A stretch of 64,000 bases of DNA, taken from Nodosilinea sp. WJT8-NPBG4 (lineage in GTDB: Bacteria > Cyanobacteriota > Cyanobacteriia > Phormidesmidales > Phormidesmidaceae). A program made the translations under genes and the position numbers. Shown here piece after piece: positions 37,931-45,996 of the stretch (position 1 is its first letter; every line of letters starts with the position of its first letter). The stretch lies in contig JAHHHQ010000050.1 in NCBI GenBank assembly GCA_019359285.1, positions 62,001 to 126,000 on the forward strand, in the 5' to 3' direction. Under the pieces are notes generated by a model that was not told the DNA's origin, did not search any database, and saw nothing but the letters and a program-made list of their open reading frames with translations.

Positions 37931-38989
37931 ATGAAGATTGACACAAGTCTACAGTTAGAGCGCTTTGCTGACATAGATATAAACGATCCATTTTTTGACA
38001 CCCTAAAATCTGCTTATCAAGAGTTCCCAGAATGGTTCCGGCGAAAAGCCTCAGAAAAAGCTTTTATCATAAAAGACGAGATAGGATTTATACAAGGATT
38101 TGTGTATTTAAAGGAAGAAAACGGAGCAATACAAGATATCAATCCATCCCTACCTTGTGATAGGTACTTAAAAATTGGTACATTCAAAGTAAATGCACAT
38201 GGGACTAAGCTTGGAGAAAGATTTGTAAAGAAGGCATTTGATTTAGCTATTTCAAAAAATATCAAAAAGTTATACGTTACAATCTTTTCGGAACATAAAC
38301 CTCTAATAAATTTGTTCTGCCGATATGGCTTCAAAGCTGTTGCCAAGAAAACAACACAGAATGGCATCGAAAACGTATTTCTAAAAGAAATCGGCCATAT
38401 AAGCAAAGATGTAGATCTTGATTATCCAATAATATCACTGTCACAGAATCAGTATTTGCTTAGCATTTATCCTAAGTACCATACCAGATTGTTTCCCGAC
38501 TCAATTCTAAATAATGAACAGGCTAGTATCGTTGATGATGTGTCACACACCAACAGCATTGGAAAAATATATATATGCAAAATGGACGGGGCAAAGCTAC
38601 TAAAAAGTGGTGACGCTTTAGTTATCTATCGAACTGGAGATGGATTAGGTCCAGCATTATATCGATCAGTTGCAACATCTCTCTGCATGGTCGAGGAAAT
38701 GAAGACAAAGTCAAGCTTTGGATCACTGGAAGAATTCTTGAAGTATTGTCTTTCGAGAAGTGTTTTTACCGAAGAAGAGTTAACGAATTTCTATAGATCC
38801 TGGAATCAGTTTTACGTAATAAAGATGACATACAATGCTGCTCTAAAAAACAGGATTATTCGACAGAAACTAATTGAAGAAGTGAAGTTAAATCCAAACG
38901 CTTACTGGGGACTTATGAAATTAAGCCCCAATGAATTTAGTAAAATTTCTATGTTAGGTGATGTTGATGATAGCCTTATTCTCAATTAA
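37931..38989 (+). CDS. GNAT acetyltransferase fused to a PUA/EVE-like domain
   Basis: 352 residues, AT-rich coding unlike the core genes. Residues ~1-155 look like a GNAT fold: beta strand IGTFKVNAHGTKLGERFVKK with the acetyl-CoA loop around HGTKLGE, then LYVTIFSEHKPLINLFCRYG, the usual motif B region. Residues ~160-352 look like a PUA-superfamily module (KSGDALVIYRTGDGLGPALY, about 224-243), the kind of domain that reads modified RNA or DNA. First gene of a three-gene operon: it overlaps the ASCH gene by 23 bp. The substrate is unknown; nucleic acid or tRNA acetylation fits the fusion. Confidence 0.65.
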   Translation: MKIDTSLQLERFADIDINDPFFDTLKSAYQEFPEWFRRKASEKAFIIKDEIGFIQGFVYLKEENGAIQDINPSLPCDRYLKIGTFKVNAHGTKLGERFVKKAFDLAISKNIKKLYVTIFSEHKPLINLFCRYGFKAVAKKTTQNGIENVFLKEIGHISKDVDLDYPIISLSQNQYLLSIYPKYHTRLFPDSILNNEQASIVDDVSHTNSIGKIYICKMDGAKLLKSGDALVIYRTGDGLGPALYRSVATSLCMVEEMKTKSSFGSLEEFLKYCLSRSVFTEEELTNFYRSWNQFYVIKMTYNAALKNRIIRQKLIEEVKLNPNAYWGLMKLSPNEFSKISMLGDVDDSLILN

Positions 38990-39410
38990 GCCAGAATATG
39001 TTCAAAAGATATTCTTTGGAGATAAAAGATATGAATATCGAAAGGTGATATTTAGGAGTGATGTAAGCAAGATAGTAGTTTACTGTACCAAGCCAGTCGG
39101 AATGATAGTTGGAGAGTTTAGCATTGAAAGAATTTTAGAAGGAAACCCTGAATCAATCTGGGAGGAAACACAACATTTTTCAGGTATAAGAAAGCAATTT
39201 TACAACAATTACTTTAAAGGCAGAAGCAAAGTATATGCGATTAATATTAGAGACGAAAAACTGTATCAGGAAGCAGTAAATCCTTATACAATATTTAGAT
39301 CGTTCACTCCACCTCAGTCATTTCGATACTTGAACTCGGAAGAATATGCTAAATGTTTAGTAAGCTCACTTAAATCGTGTGGAAAGATAGAAGATGGCTT
39401 TATTTTATGA
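38967..39410 (+). CDS. ASCH-domain protein
   Basis: 147 residues. The opening MIALFSIKPEYVQKIFFGDK RYEYRK and the later block VVYCTKPVGMIVGEFSIERI are typical of ASCH proteins, PUA-like folds that bind RNA. The E. coli ASCH protein YqfB hydrolyses N4-acetylcytidine, an established activity in this family. Start: the ATG at 38967 has AGG eight bases upstream and gives the conserved N-terminus. Earlier GTG/ATG codons at 38958 and 38961 are in frame. Its stop overlaps the next start (ATGA). Confidence 0.8.
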   Translation: MIALFSIKPEYVQKIFFGDKRYEYRKVIFRSDVSKIVVYCTKPVGMIVGEFSIERILEGNPESIWEETQHFSGIRKQFYNNYFKGRSKVYAINIRDEKLYQEAVNPYTIFRSFTPPQSFRYLNSEEYAKCLVSSLKSCGKIEDGFIL

Positions 39411-40204
39411 TTAGATTTATTCGAAAGGCTATTCAAGATATATCAATAGGCCAACATCTAGAGCACTACATAACGCTTGTTTTTATCACTATTATCTTGG
39501 CTTTAGACATTTTCAATCTCGCTTCTCCTGATGTCTTAACTCAGATAACACTGGCGGTTTTAGCTCTTGTTGTTTTTGCCAGTCTCGGCACAAAAGATAG
39601 TATCGAAAATTTGTCAAAAAAGCTAATTAGGCCTAAAAGTGCTGACGACTTCTTTTGGAAGAGAAAGCGCTCAATTGATACTGATCTATCACAAGCAAAA
39701 TATATCGGCATCGTAGGTGCATCTTTAAGTCGGACGCTCCGTGACTATTCAGCCATATTAGAAGATCGGATTAAGCTCGGCGCCACGGTAAGAGTTATTC
39801 TTATGGATCCTAATAGCACAGCGCCAGATCAGGCTGTACTCCGTAGTAAAGGAGTTATTAATCGCCAATTCTATTTGGATACTTTACGCCCAACTATAGA
39901 AAGAGTTGGGATTTTGTCAAACTATTCCAATAAAGTCGATTTAGGGTTACTGCCTTACAAACCTGCTTTTGGAATGATCGTAATTGATCCCGACGAGCCT
40001 TATGGAAAGATAATAGTAGAAATGTATCCACACCATTCAGATTCATTCGCTCCAACTTTCGAATTAGAGCCAAGCCACGATACTCACTGGTATAAGTTCT
40101 TTCGAGAGCAATTCGAGAACTTATGGAATGGCTGTAATCAGAGACATTTTGTCGGCAAAGAAATATATACTCTAGTCGAGGAAATTCGAAGTATTTCTAG
40201 TTAG
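39407..40204 (+). CDS. membrane-anchored PLD-like (DUF5919-type) protein
   Basis: 265 residues. Two hydrophobic segments near the N-terminus (YITLVFITIILALDIFNLAS; LTQITLAVLALVVFASLGT) anchor it. After a basic linker, residues ~85-265 resemble the phospholipase-D-like DUF5919 module (GIVGASLSRTLRDYSAILED, ATVRVILMDPNS, FGMIVIDPDEPYGKIIVEMY). The HxKxxxxD active-site motif is not seen, so catalysis is doubtful. The start ATG at 39407 overlaps the ASCH stop (ATGA). Two membrane spans plus a sensor-like domain is a plan shared with many defence effectors, which is inference here. Confidence 0.6.
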   Translation: MIRFIRKAIQDISIGQHLEHYITLVFITIILALDIFNLASPDVLTQITLAVLALVVFASLGTKDSIENLSKKLIRPKSADDFFWKRKRSIDTDLSQAKYIGIVGASLSRTLRDYSAILEDRIKLGATVRVILMDPNSTAPDQAVLRSKGVINRQFYLDTLRPTIERVGILSNYSNKVDLGLLPYKPAFGMIVIDPDEPYGKIIVEMYPHHSDSFAPTFELEPSHDTHWYKFFREQFENLWNGCNQRHFVGKEIYTLVEEIRSISS

Positions 40205-40230
40205 TAGCGTAGATGCTATCAGTTAGCTTA

Positions 40231-40325
40231 TAGCGGGTTTTGGAGGAGGTATGGCCATTTACTTAAGCCTGTGAGTTCCAAAACTTCTCTTGGTTAAGGC
40301 GTACCTCATGTTGCAGAAACCGCTT
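40231..40325. repeat. ~95-bp palindromic element, right flank of the AT-rich island
   Basis: Begins TAGCGGGTTT (40231) and ends AAACCGCT (40317-40324), imperfect terminal repeats like those of the element at 37561-37652. The inner sequences differ. Together they bracket the three-gene operon. Confidence 0.5.
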
Positions 40326-40482
40326 TATTTATTATTTTAATATTCAAAATTCAGTGCCTTGCATCTTAATTTTAAGGCTTTCGCACATTTGTAGTTGGTT
40401 GGTATTGTGCCTGAATATAACAGTTATCACATTAGCTTTGAGGATGGTTTGAGCAATCATTATTCCATGGAGAGCGAAATTG

Positions 40483-40749
40483 ATGCAGAAGATCGATACC
40501 ACGTCATCCCCCGCACACGACCCAGCCAAGACTGACTGGGATTTTGTTGAGGTGTGGATTGACTCCTTGCTGTCTCCGCCTTACCTTTTGTTGTTGATGG
40601 GTGAACCTTCTGGCCGTTGCCGCGTACACGACCCATCTAATGGATACAAGGTTGTATTTAGCAGCGCCACCTACGACGAGGCTCAAACCTGGCTATCAGA
40701 AGATGAATATGAACCTGTTGAAGGACGACTTTCTACCTCGGATTTATAA
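40483..40749 (+). CDS. small hypothetical protein
   Basis: 88 residues, soluble, acidic, with a conserved-looking core (DFVEVWIDSLLSPPYLLLLM; VHDPSNGYKVVFSSATYDEA). Base composition is closer to the core genome than the island before it. The ATG at 40483 is preferred to the TTG at 40480. No family recognised. Confidence 0.5.
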   Translation: MQKIDTTSSPAHDPAKTDWDFVEVWIDSLLSPPYLLLLMGEPSGRCRVHDPSNGYKVVFSSATYDEAQTWLSEDEYEPVEGRLSTSDL

Positions 40750-40902
40750 AAAAGTCGATTTTCTTCCTACTACTATTAGAAGAGCTTCTCTCGTGCTATG
40801 AGTGATTTTGACATTGCGAAGGTTGCCATCTTGCACCATTGGGTCTGAATGCAACGCTTTAATCGAAGTATCTAAATCTAAATGAAGATTGAGATTATAC
40901 AT
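40744..40902 (-). pseudogene. relic of a small toxin (DUF5615/PIN-like)
   Basis: A 52-codon frame from the ATG at 40902 that opens MYNLNLHLDLDTSIKALHS, like the 'HLDADTSIKALH' start I associate with cyanobacterial DUF5615-type toxins. It then loses resemblance (after about residue 20) and stops. It directly follows an antitoxin-like relic, as such pairs do. The call rests on this short likeness. Confidence 0.4.
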
Positions 40903-41005
40903 TCGAAGCCGCGATCGCCCTATCCGCTTCTGTCTAGTGTGCCGCGTAAAACGTTAGTGCATCCTGAATTTTGACTTCGGATAGATCGTGCTCTTTTGCT
41001 GACTG
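40895..41005 (-). pseudogene. relic of a DUF433-like antitoxin
   Basis: The minus strand reads SAKEHDLSEVKIQDALTFYA then a stop after AAH, then TEADRAIAASNV to a second stop. This resembles the C-terminal half of small cyanobacterial antitoxins. There is a premature TAG and no start. The remainder of 40750-41245 (about 240 bp) holds only a short hairpin near 41018 and the upstream region of the topoisomerase gene. Confidence 0.4.
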
Positions 41006-41245
41006 CTAGATAGAAAGCCCCACTAGTGGGCTGCGATCGCATGGCCACAAAGCCGTTAGCTTGGCTTAGTCTATACCCCAGCGAGAACCCTCGGCTCTGT
41101 GTTGCAAATCGGCGATCTAGCCTCCCGTGTAACTCTACCTAGGCTAGAGCCAACCGGTCTTTAACATCTTTTACGCTGTAGTAACTGCCGGATCAGCGCG
41201 TTCACTGCTGATGGGCAAAGTCTATTTGCCTAGACCCAACCCAGA

Positions 41246-42352
41246 ATGGTTACAACCTCGCCTCCGCTTGTTGATAGTGCAGCCCCCACTCTGGCGTTGT
41301 CCTCGGTAACTGTTGAGGAACCCGCTCAGTCAGCCCGGGCTGCTGGGCTGCGCTATGTCTGCGACGACTGCCCCGGTTGGGGACGGCGGCGCAGCGGCAA
41401 GGGGTTCATCTACTTTGACGAAAAGGGCGATCGCATCTCAGACCCCGACAAGCTAAAACGAATTAAGGCCCTGGTGATTCCCCCCGCTTGGGAAACGGTG
41501 TGGATCTGCCCCTCTCCCAACGGTCATTTGCTGGCTACCGGGCGCGATGCCAAAGGTCGCAAGCAATACCGCTACCATCCCAACTGGCGCACTGTTCGCA
41601 ACCAGACCAAATTCGACCGGCTGATTCCCTTTGCCTATGCCCGCCCCCTCATTCGGGAGGTCACCGAGCGCGATCTTCGTCTCCGGAGTTTGCCCCGAGA
41701 AAAGTTGCTTGCGGTCGTCGTGCGGCTGCTCGATGCCACCGTAATTCGCATTGGCAACGACGAGTACCGAGAGCAAAACCAGTCCTTTGGGCTCACCACC
41801 CTACAGGAACAGCATGTAGAGGTGGGAACGAGCAAAATTCGCTTTCACTTCGTGGGCAAAAGCGGTGTAGAGCACGAGATTGAACTGAGCGATCGCCGCT
41901 TGGCCCGAGCGATCAAACTCTGCCAAGATCTCCCCGGTCAGCAGCTGTTTCAGTATTTGGATGATGAGGGGCAACATCACGCGATCGATTCTGACGATGT
42001 CAACCGCTATCTGCAAACCATTACCGGCGAAGACTTCACCTCCAAGGACTTTCGTACCTGGGCTGGTACTGTCTACACGGCCCGAATTCTCAACGAATTA
42101 GGGGATCCCACCTCAAAAACCCAGGCTCAGGCCAACATTCGCGAAGCCATTAAAGGGGCTGCGCAGCACTTGGGCAACAGGGTTGCCACCTGCCGCAAGT
42201 TTTATGTACACCCCACCGTGACCCAGGCCTACGAAGAGGGCTGGCTGTTAGAAGTTTGGCGAGCCGCAGAACAGACTCCCAGCGATCTGGATTTAACCGT
42301 TGAGGAAAAAGCCTTAGTTGCGGTGCTCAGTTATTCCCAACAACAAGAATAA
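41246..42352 (+). CDS. DNA topoisomerase IB
   Basis: 368 residues, the bacterial (poxvirus-like) type IB enzyme, which relaxes supercoils through a 3'-phosphotyrosyl link without ATP. The nucleophile is Tyr320 in TCRKFYVHP. The other catalytic residues are in VRLLDATVIRIGNDEYREQN and FRTWAGTVYTARIL. The N-terminus has a short leader before GLRYVCDDCPGWGRRRSGKG. It is present in some cyanobacteria only. Its genomic neighbours offer no functional link. Confidence 0.92.
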   Translation: MVTTSPPLVDSAAPTLALSSVTVEEPAQSARAAGLRYVCDDCPGWGRRRSGKGFIYFDEKGDRISDPDKLKRIKALVIPPAWETVWICPSPNGHLLATGRDAKGRKQYRYHPNWRTVRNQTKFDRLIPFAYARPLIREVTERDLRLRSLPREKLLAVVVRLLDATVIRIGNDEYREQNQSFGLTTLQEQHVEVGTSKIRFHFVGKSGVEHEIELSDRRLARAIKLCQDLPGQQLFQYLDDEGQHHAIDSDDVNRYLQTITGEDFTSKDFRTWAGTVYTARILNELGDPTSKTQAQANIREAIKGAAQHLGNRVATCRKFYVHPTVTQAYEEGWLLEVWRAAEQTPSDLDLTVEEKALVAVLSYSQQQE

Positions 42353-42429
42353 GTCGCCAAGGAATGGGATTTGTTTGCTCTCTTTAATGATAAGCAAGCT
42401 CGATTCCTAAGCTCTGACGAGCAGCGGTT

Positions 42430-42465
42430 AGCTCTTTCTCCCCTTGATTAAGGGGAGAAAGAGCT
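42430..42465. terminator. perfect hairpin between convergent topoisomerase IB and glgX
   Basis: Arms 42430-42445 (AGCTCTTTCTCCCCTT) and 42450-42465 are perfectly complementary around a GATT loop. No long T-run follows on either strand; it lies where both converging genes would end. Confidence 0.6.
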
Positions 42466-42512
42466 GGGCTTGTCTAACGTGTTTATGAGTGTAAACGGTG
42501 CTCTGAGCGAGT

Positions 42513-44642
42513 CTAAATTAATCGCTGCAAAACCATGAGCGATCGCGCCACTACCGGAATAGTTTCGTCACCCGTAACGATACGTTTCTCAGTCACAAAC
42601 CGAGGTTCTGTAGTATCGATGACCACTGCCCACTCATAGGGTTGAAACAGCTCGGCTAGCTTGAAATCAAGTGTTTCGTAGTGAGCATTGAAAAACATCA
42701 AAAAGTCATTGTCGCTAATCCGTTCTCCCTGCTTACCAGGGCTGGGGATCTTATCCCCGTTGAGGAAAACTGCGATCGACTTAATGTAGCCAATTTCCCA
42801 CTGCTCTTGGCTCATCTCAGTGCCATCGGGGCTGTGCCAGCTAATATCGGTTACCCCAGTGCCGTGAATGGGCTGGCCCTGAAACCACTTGCGGCGACGA
42901 AACACCGGGTGCTGCCGCCGAAAGAAAATTAGCTCTCGGCAAAAATTGATTAGGTCTTCGTTGCCTTTGGGCAGGTTCCAGTCAAACCAGGAAACCTCAT
43001 TATCCTGGCAGTAGCCGTTGTTGTTGCCCCCTTGGGTGCGACCAATTTCGTCGCCCCCAAGCAGCATGGGCACCCCCTGGGACAGCATTAGGGTCGTCAA
43101 AAAGTTGCGGCGCTGCTGCTCTCGTAGCTGCAAGACCTCGGGGTCGTCGGTGATTCCTTCTACACCGCAGTTCCAGGAAGAATTGTTGCTTTCCCCATCC
43201 TGACTGTTTTCGCCGTTGGCTTCGTTGTGTTTGTCGTTGTAGCTCACCAGGTCGTTGAGCGTAAAGCCATCGTGGGCGGTGATGAAGTTAATGCTGGCAT
43301 TGGGCTGCCGTCCATTCATCTGAAAGTAGAGGTCAGGGCTGCCGGTGAGGCGGTAGGCAAACTCGCCCAGGGTTTCATCCTGGCCGCGCCAAAAGTCGCG
43401 CACGGTGTCGCGGTAGATGCCATTCCACTCCGACCAGTTGACCGGAAAGTTGCCCACTTGGTAGCCGCCCATGCCCACGTCCCAGGGTTCAGCAATCAGC
43501 TTTACCCCGGCTAGCAGAGGGTCTTGGTGAATCAGGTCGAAGAAGGCAGACAGGCGATCGACGTCGTACAGTTCTCGGGCCAGGGCCGACGCCAAATCAA
43601 ACCGGAAGCCGTCGATGTGCATTTCGCCCACCCAGTAGCGCAAGCTATCCATAATCAGCTTGAGCACCTGGGGGCTACGCATGTGGAGGGAGTTGCCGCA
43701 GCCGGTGAAGTCCATGTAGTAGCGCGGGTCATCTTCCATCAGGCGGTAGTAGCTGACATTGTCAACTCCCCGCAGAGATAGGGTTGGCCCCATGTGGTTG
43801 CCTTCCCCAGTGTGGTTGTAAACCACATCGAGAATCACCTCAATACCAGCTTGGTGAAGGGCTTTTACCATCTCCTTAAATTCTTGCACCTGTTCTCCCA
43901 AAATGCCGCTGGAGCTGTAGCCGGAGAAGGGTGCAAGAAAATTGATGGAATCGTAGCCCCAGTAGTTTCTCAGCCCTTTGTCAGCTAGATGGCCAGGCAG
44001 GGAGAGATAGTGGTGAATCGGCATCAGCTCTACGGCGCTAATGCCGAGCCGTTGCAAGTGCTCAATGGCAACGGGGTGGGCCATGCCCGCATAGGTACCC
44101 CGCAGTTCTTCGGGAATGTCGGGATGCTGTTTGGTAAACCCTTTGACATGAACTTCGTAGATGACAGTTTCGTGCCAGGGGGTGCGCAGTAGGGTATCGT
44201 CTTCCCAGTCAAACGTCTCGTCGATGACGACAGACTTAGGCATTAGGGCTGCGCTGTCGAGATCGGAAAAGGAAAGGTCTTCGTCGGGGCTTTCCCAGTC
44301 GTAGCCGAAGATCTCAGGCCCGCTCCCCACTTCCCCCGAAATGGCCTTGGCGTAGGGGTCGATCAGCAGTTTGTTGGGGTTGAAGCGGTGCCCTTCGTGG
44401 GGGGCGTAGGGGCCATGCACCCGGTAGCCATACTCTTGGCCGGGGCCGATGCCGGGTAGGTAGCCGTGCCAGACAAAATTGCTAACTTCAGTGAGAGGAA
44501 TGCGGGTTTCTTTGCCGTCTCTATCGAAAAGGCAAAGCTCAACTGCGGTTGCATGCTCAGAAAATAACGCGAAGTTGGTGCCTTTGCGGTCCCAGTGGGC
44601 ACCTAGGGGATAGACGTCGCCGGGCCAAACTGCAACATGCAT
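42513..44642 (-). CDS. glgX: glycogen debranching enzyme (isoamylase type)
   Basis: About 709 residues, GH13 family. It removes alpha-1,6 branches from glycogen. An N-terminal CBM48-like module (NFALFSEHATAVELCLFD) precedes the (beta/alpha)8 barrel. Catalytic blocks: DVVYNHTGEGN; nucleophile Asp in HIDGFRFDLA; acid/base Glu in KLIAEPWDVGMGGYQ; transition-state Asp in INFITAHDGFTLNDLVSYND. The start MHVAVWPGDVYPLG at 44642 matches what I expect of cyanobacterial GlgX; a GTG at 44687 with a weak AGAGAAG upstream would add 15 residues. Confidence 0.93.
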   Translation of the reverse strand: MHVAVWPGDVYPLGAHWDRKGTNFALFSEHATAVELCLFDRDGKETRIPLTEVSNFVWHGYLPGIGPGQEYGYRVHGPYAPHEGHRFNPNKLLIDPYAKAISGEVGSGPEIFGYDWESPDEDLSFSDLDSAALMPKSVVIDETFDWEDDTLLRTPWHETVIYEVHVKGFTKQHPDIPEELRGTYAGMAHPVAIEHLQRLGISAVELMPIHHYLSLPGHLADKGLRNYWGYDSINFLAPFSGYSSSGILGEQVQEFKEMVKALHQAGIEVILDVVYNHTGEGNHMGPTLSLRGVDNVSYYRLMEDDPRYYMDFTGCGNSLHMRSPQVLKLIMDSLRYWVGEMHIDGFRFDLASALARELYDVDRLSAFFDLIHQDPLLAGVKLIAEPWDVGMGGYQVGNFPVNWSEWNGIYRDTVRDFWRGQDETLGEFAYRLTGSPDLYFQMNGRQPNASINFITAHDGFTLNDLVSYNDKHNEANGENSQDGESNNSSWNCGVEGITDDPEVLQLREQQRRNFLTTLMLSQGVPMLLGGDEIGRTQGGNNNGYCQDNEVSWFDWNLPKGNEDLINFCRELIFFRRQHPVFRRRKWFQGQPIHGTGVTDISWHSPDGTEMSQEQWEIGYIKSIAVFLNGDKIPSPGKQGERISDNDFLMFFNAHYETLDFKLAELFQPYEWAVVIDTTEPRFVTEKRIVTGDETIPVVARSLMVLQRLI

Positions 44643-44987
44643 ATGAGTGAAGGGCTTGGGATAGATGGGTAAAAGGCGATCGGCCACCCAGGCTTCTCTA
44701 AAGTTGTCAGCTAAAAACCAACAACTCTAGGCAACCAACCTGGGCAACCCGATCAAAACACTAGACCGAGTGCAAATCAGGAAATGCCTCAGGACAGAGG
44801 TTTCTAAGCAAAATAAAGCGACCCTTCCTCACTACTATTCGAGAGAATCAAGGCCGTTTTGTATCAGCTTTTTAACTTTGTCCGAAGATTCTCAGACAGT
44901 AGCAAAATCCTTTCTGCTCAGAATCTATCTAGGGAAAGACCGGAACCCCGCGATCGCTACCCACCGCTCAGCCCTGCCACCCTATTC

Positions 44988-45059
44988 CATGTAGTTCCCC
45001 AGACAGCAGCAGCCTGACCGCTGCTGCCCTAGGTGGAGGTATTGTCGTCGTTGCCGAGC
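44988..45059 (-). pseudogene. relic of a PBP1-type gene 3' end
   Basis: The minus strand reads LGNDDNTST, a TAG stop, then GSSGQAAAVWG. This corresponds base for base to the C-terminal codons of the FHA-PBP gene at 51628-51700 in this same window, with about nine differences and a one-base deletion in the last codons. Similarity stops at both sides. Confidence 0.75.
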
Positions 45060-45123
45060 TGATGGCTTGGCGATTTCACAGCTGTTGCAAGGGATCGCTG
45101 GTATCGATGAAACCTTTACTGAA

Positions 45124-45157
45124 AGGGGGATGGCCAACTCAAATCAGCCATCCCCCT
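45124..45157 (-). terminator. terminator of the 45197-45676 gene
   Basis: Perfect 11-bp stem: AGGGGGATGGC at 45124-45134 with its complement at 45147-45157. It follows the minus-strand stop at 45197. The plus strand also has a T-run (GTGTTTTTT) just after. Confidence 0.65.
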
Positions 45158-45196
45158 CACGTGTTTTTTAGGTCAACAGGTTGCGCTTAGTTGTAA

Positions 45197-45676
45197 TTAA
45201 GCGGCCATGTCAGTGGTTTTGGAGCGGCGTTTGCCCATGGCTTTGAAGCGTTCGCCCAGCTGGTCGGCCACGCTCTTGAGGCCGGGGGAGTGGCGGGCGG
45301 CGGTTTTGACGTAGTCGTAGACCAGCAGGCTACCGGTCATCGATTCGCTGCCAACGGCGAGTAGGGTGTCGTCGACGGTTTCGGTAAGCTGCTCTAGCAG
45401 GCCCAGCACTTCGCTGAGGGCGACGGTGAGTTGGTAGTCGCGGTTAAGCTCGGCAATATCAAACTTGCCGGGGACAATGTCGGGATTGTTTTGGGTAGCG
45501 GTGACACTGTTGCGGACAAAGGCGAGGCTTTTGTCGCCCATTTTGAAGCGCTTGCGGCGTTCGTCGGGGGTGAGGTTGATGAGAAAGGGCAGTTGGTCTT
45601 GAATGGTAGCGATCGCCCTTTTGATCTCGGCCATGGATTGGTCTGAAATGGTGGCACTGATGTTGTCGTAAGGCAT
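45197..45676 (-). CDS. hypothetical protein, helical
   Basis: 159 residues, soluble, mostly helical, no family recognised. Features are AEIKRAIATIQDQLPFLINL near the N-terminus, a basic patch (TPDERRKRFKMG) and a Lys/Arg-rich C-terminus (KAMGKRRSKTT). The ATG at 45676 has GGAAAATTCAGGGT before it. A well-formed terminator follows. Codon use looks like the core genome. Confidence 0.6.
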   Translation of the reverse strand: MPYDNISATISDQSMAEIKRAIATIQDQLPFLINLTPDERRKRFKMGDKSLAFVRNSVTATQNNPDIVPGKFDIAELNRDYQLTVALSEVLGLLEQLTETVDDTLLAVGSESMTGSLLVYDYVKTAARHSPGLKSVADQLGERFKAMGKRRSKTTDMAA

Positions 45677-45967
45677 ACCCTGAATTTTCCTTTTTAAAGA
45701 TGCGGATTATGGTGGCCTGAGCGGGCAGAACGTTTGCATGGTTTGCTCGGTCATAGGTGAAACATTCCCTGCGATCGGTGAGGGAGAGCGAAAGATGCTC
45801 CTACGCTGGGACGATTCAGCCATTAAGCTGAGGGTAAGCTCATCATCACACCGCTACCAGATCCTCTGGTTCACCCACAGAGGTCATGCTCAAAACAACA
45901 AGTTTTGTTCAGAATACGGAGCCTTCCGAGATCTGTGGCTAAGGTTTGAGGAAAGAAAAACAGCCTC

Positions 45968-45988
45968 GTAGGGTGGGTACTGCCCACA
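45968..45988. repeat. REP-like palindrome at the start of the restriction gene
   Basis: CGTAGGGTGGGTACTGCCCAC, related to the palindrome at 23617-23635 in reverse orientation. It lies just before the ATG at 45997 and occupies the place of the leader and ribosome-binding site. Confidence 0.55.
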
Positions 45989-45996
45989 ATGACCGT

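Larger units (their letters stand above)
44643..45196. other. intergenic region with a penicillin-binding-protein relic and a terminator
   Basis: 554 bp upstream of glgX. It holds a 72-bp relic of a PBP gene end (44988-45059) and a strong hairpin (45124-45157). No functional gene seen. Confidence 0.6.
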
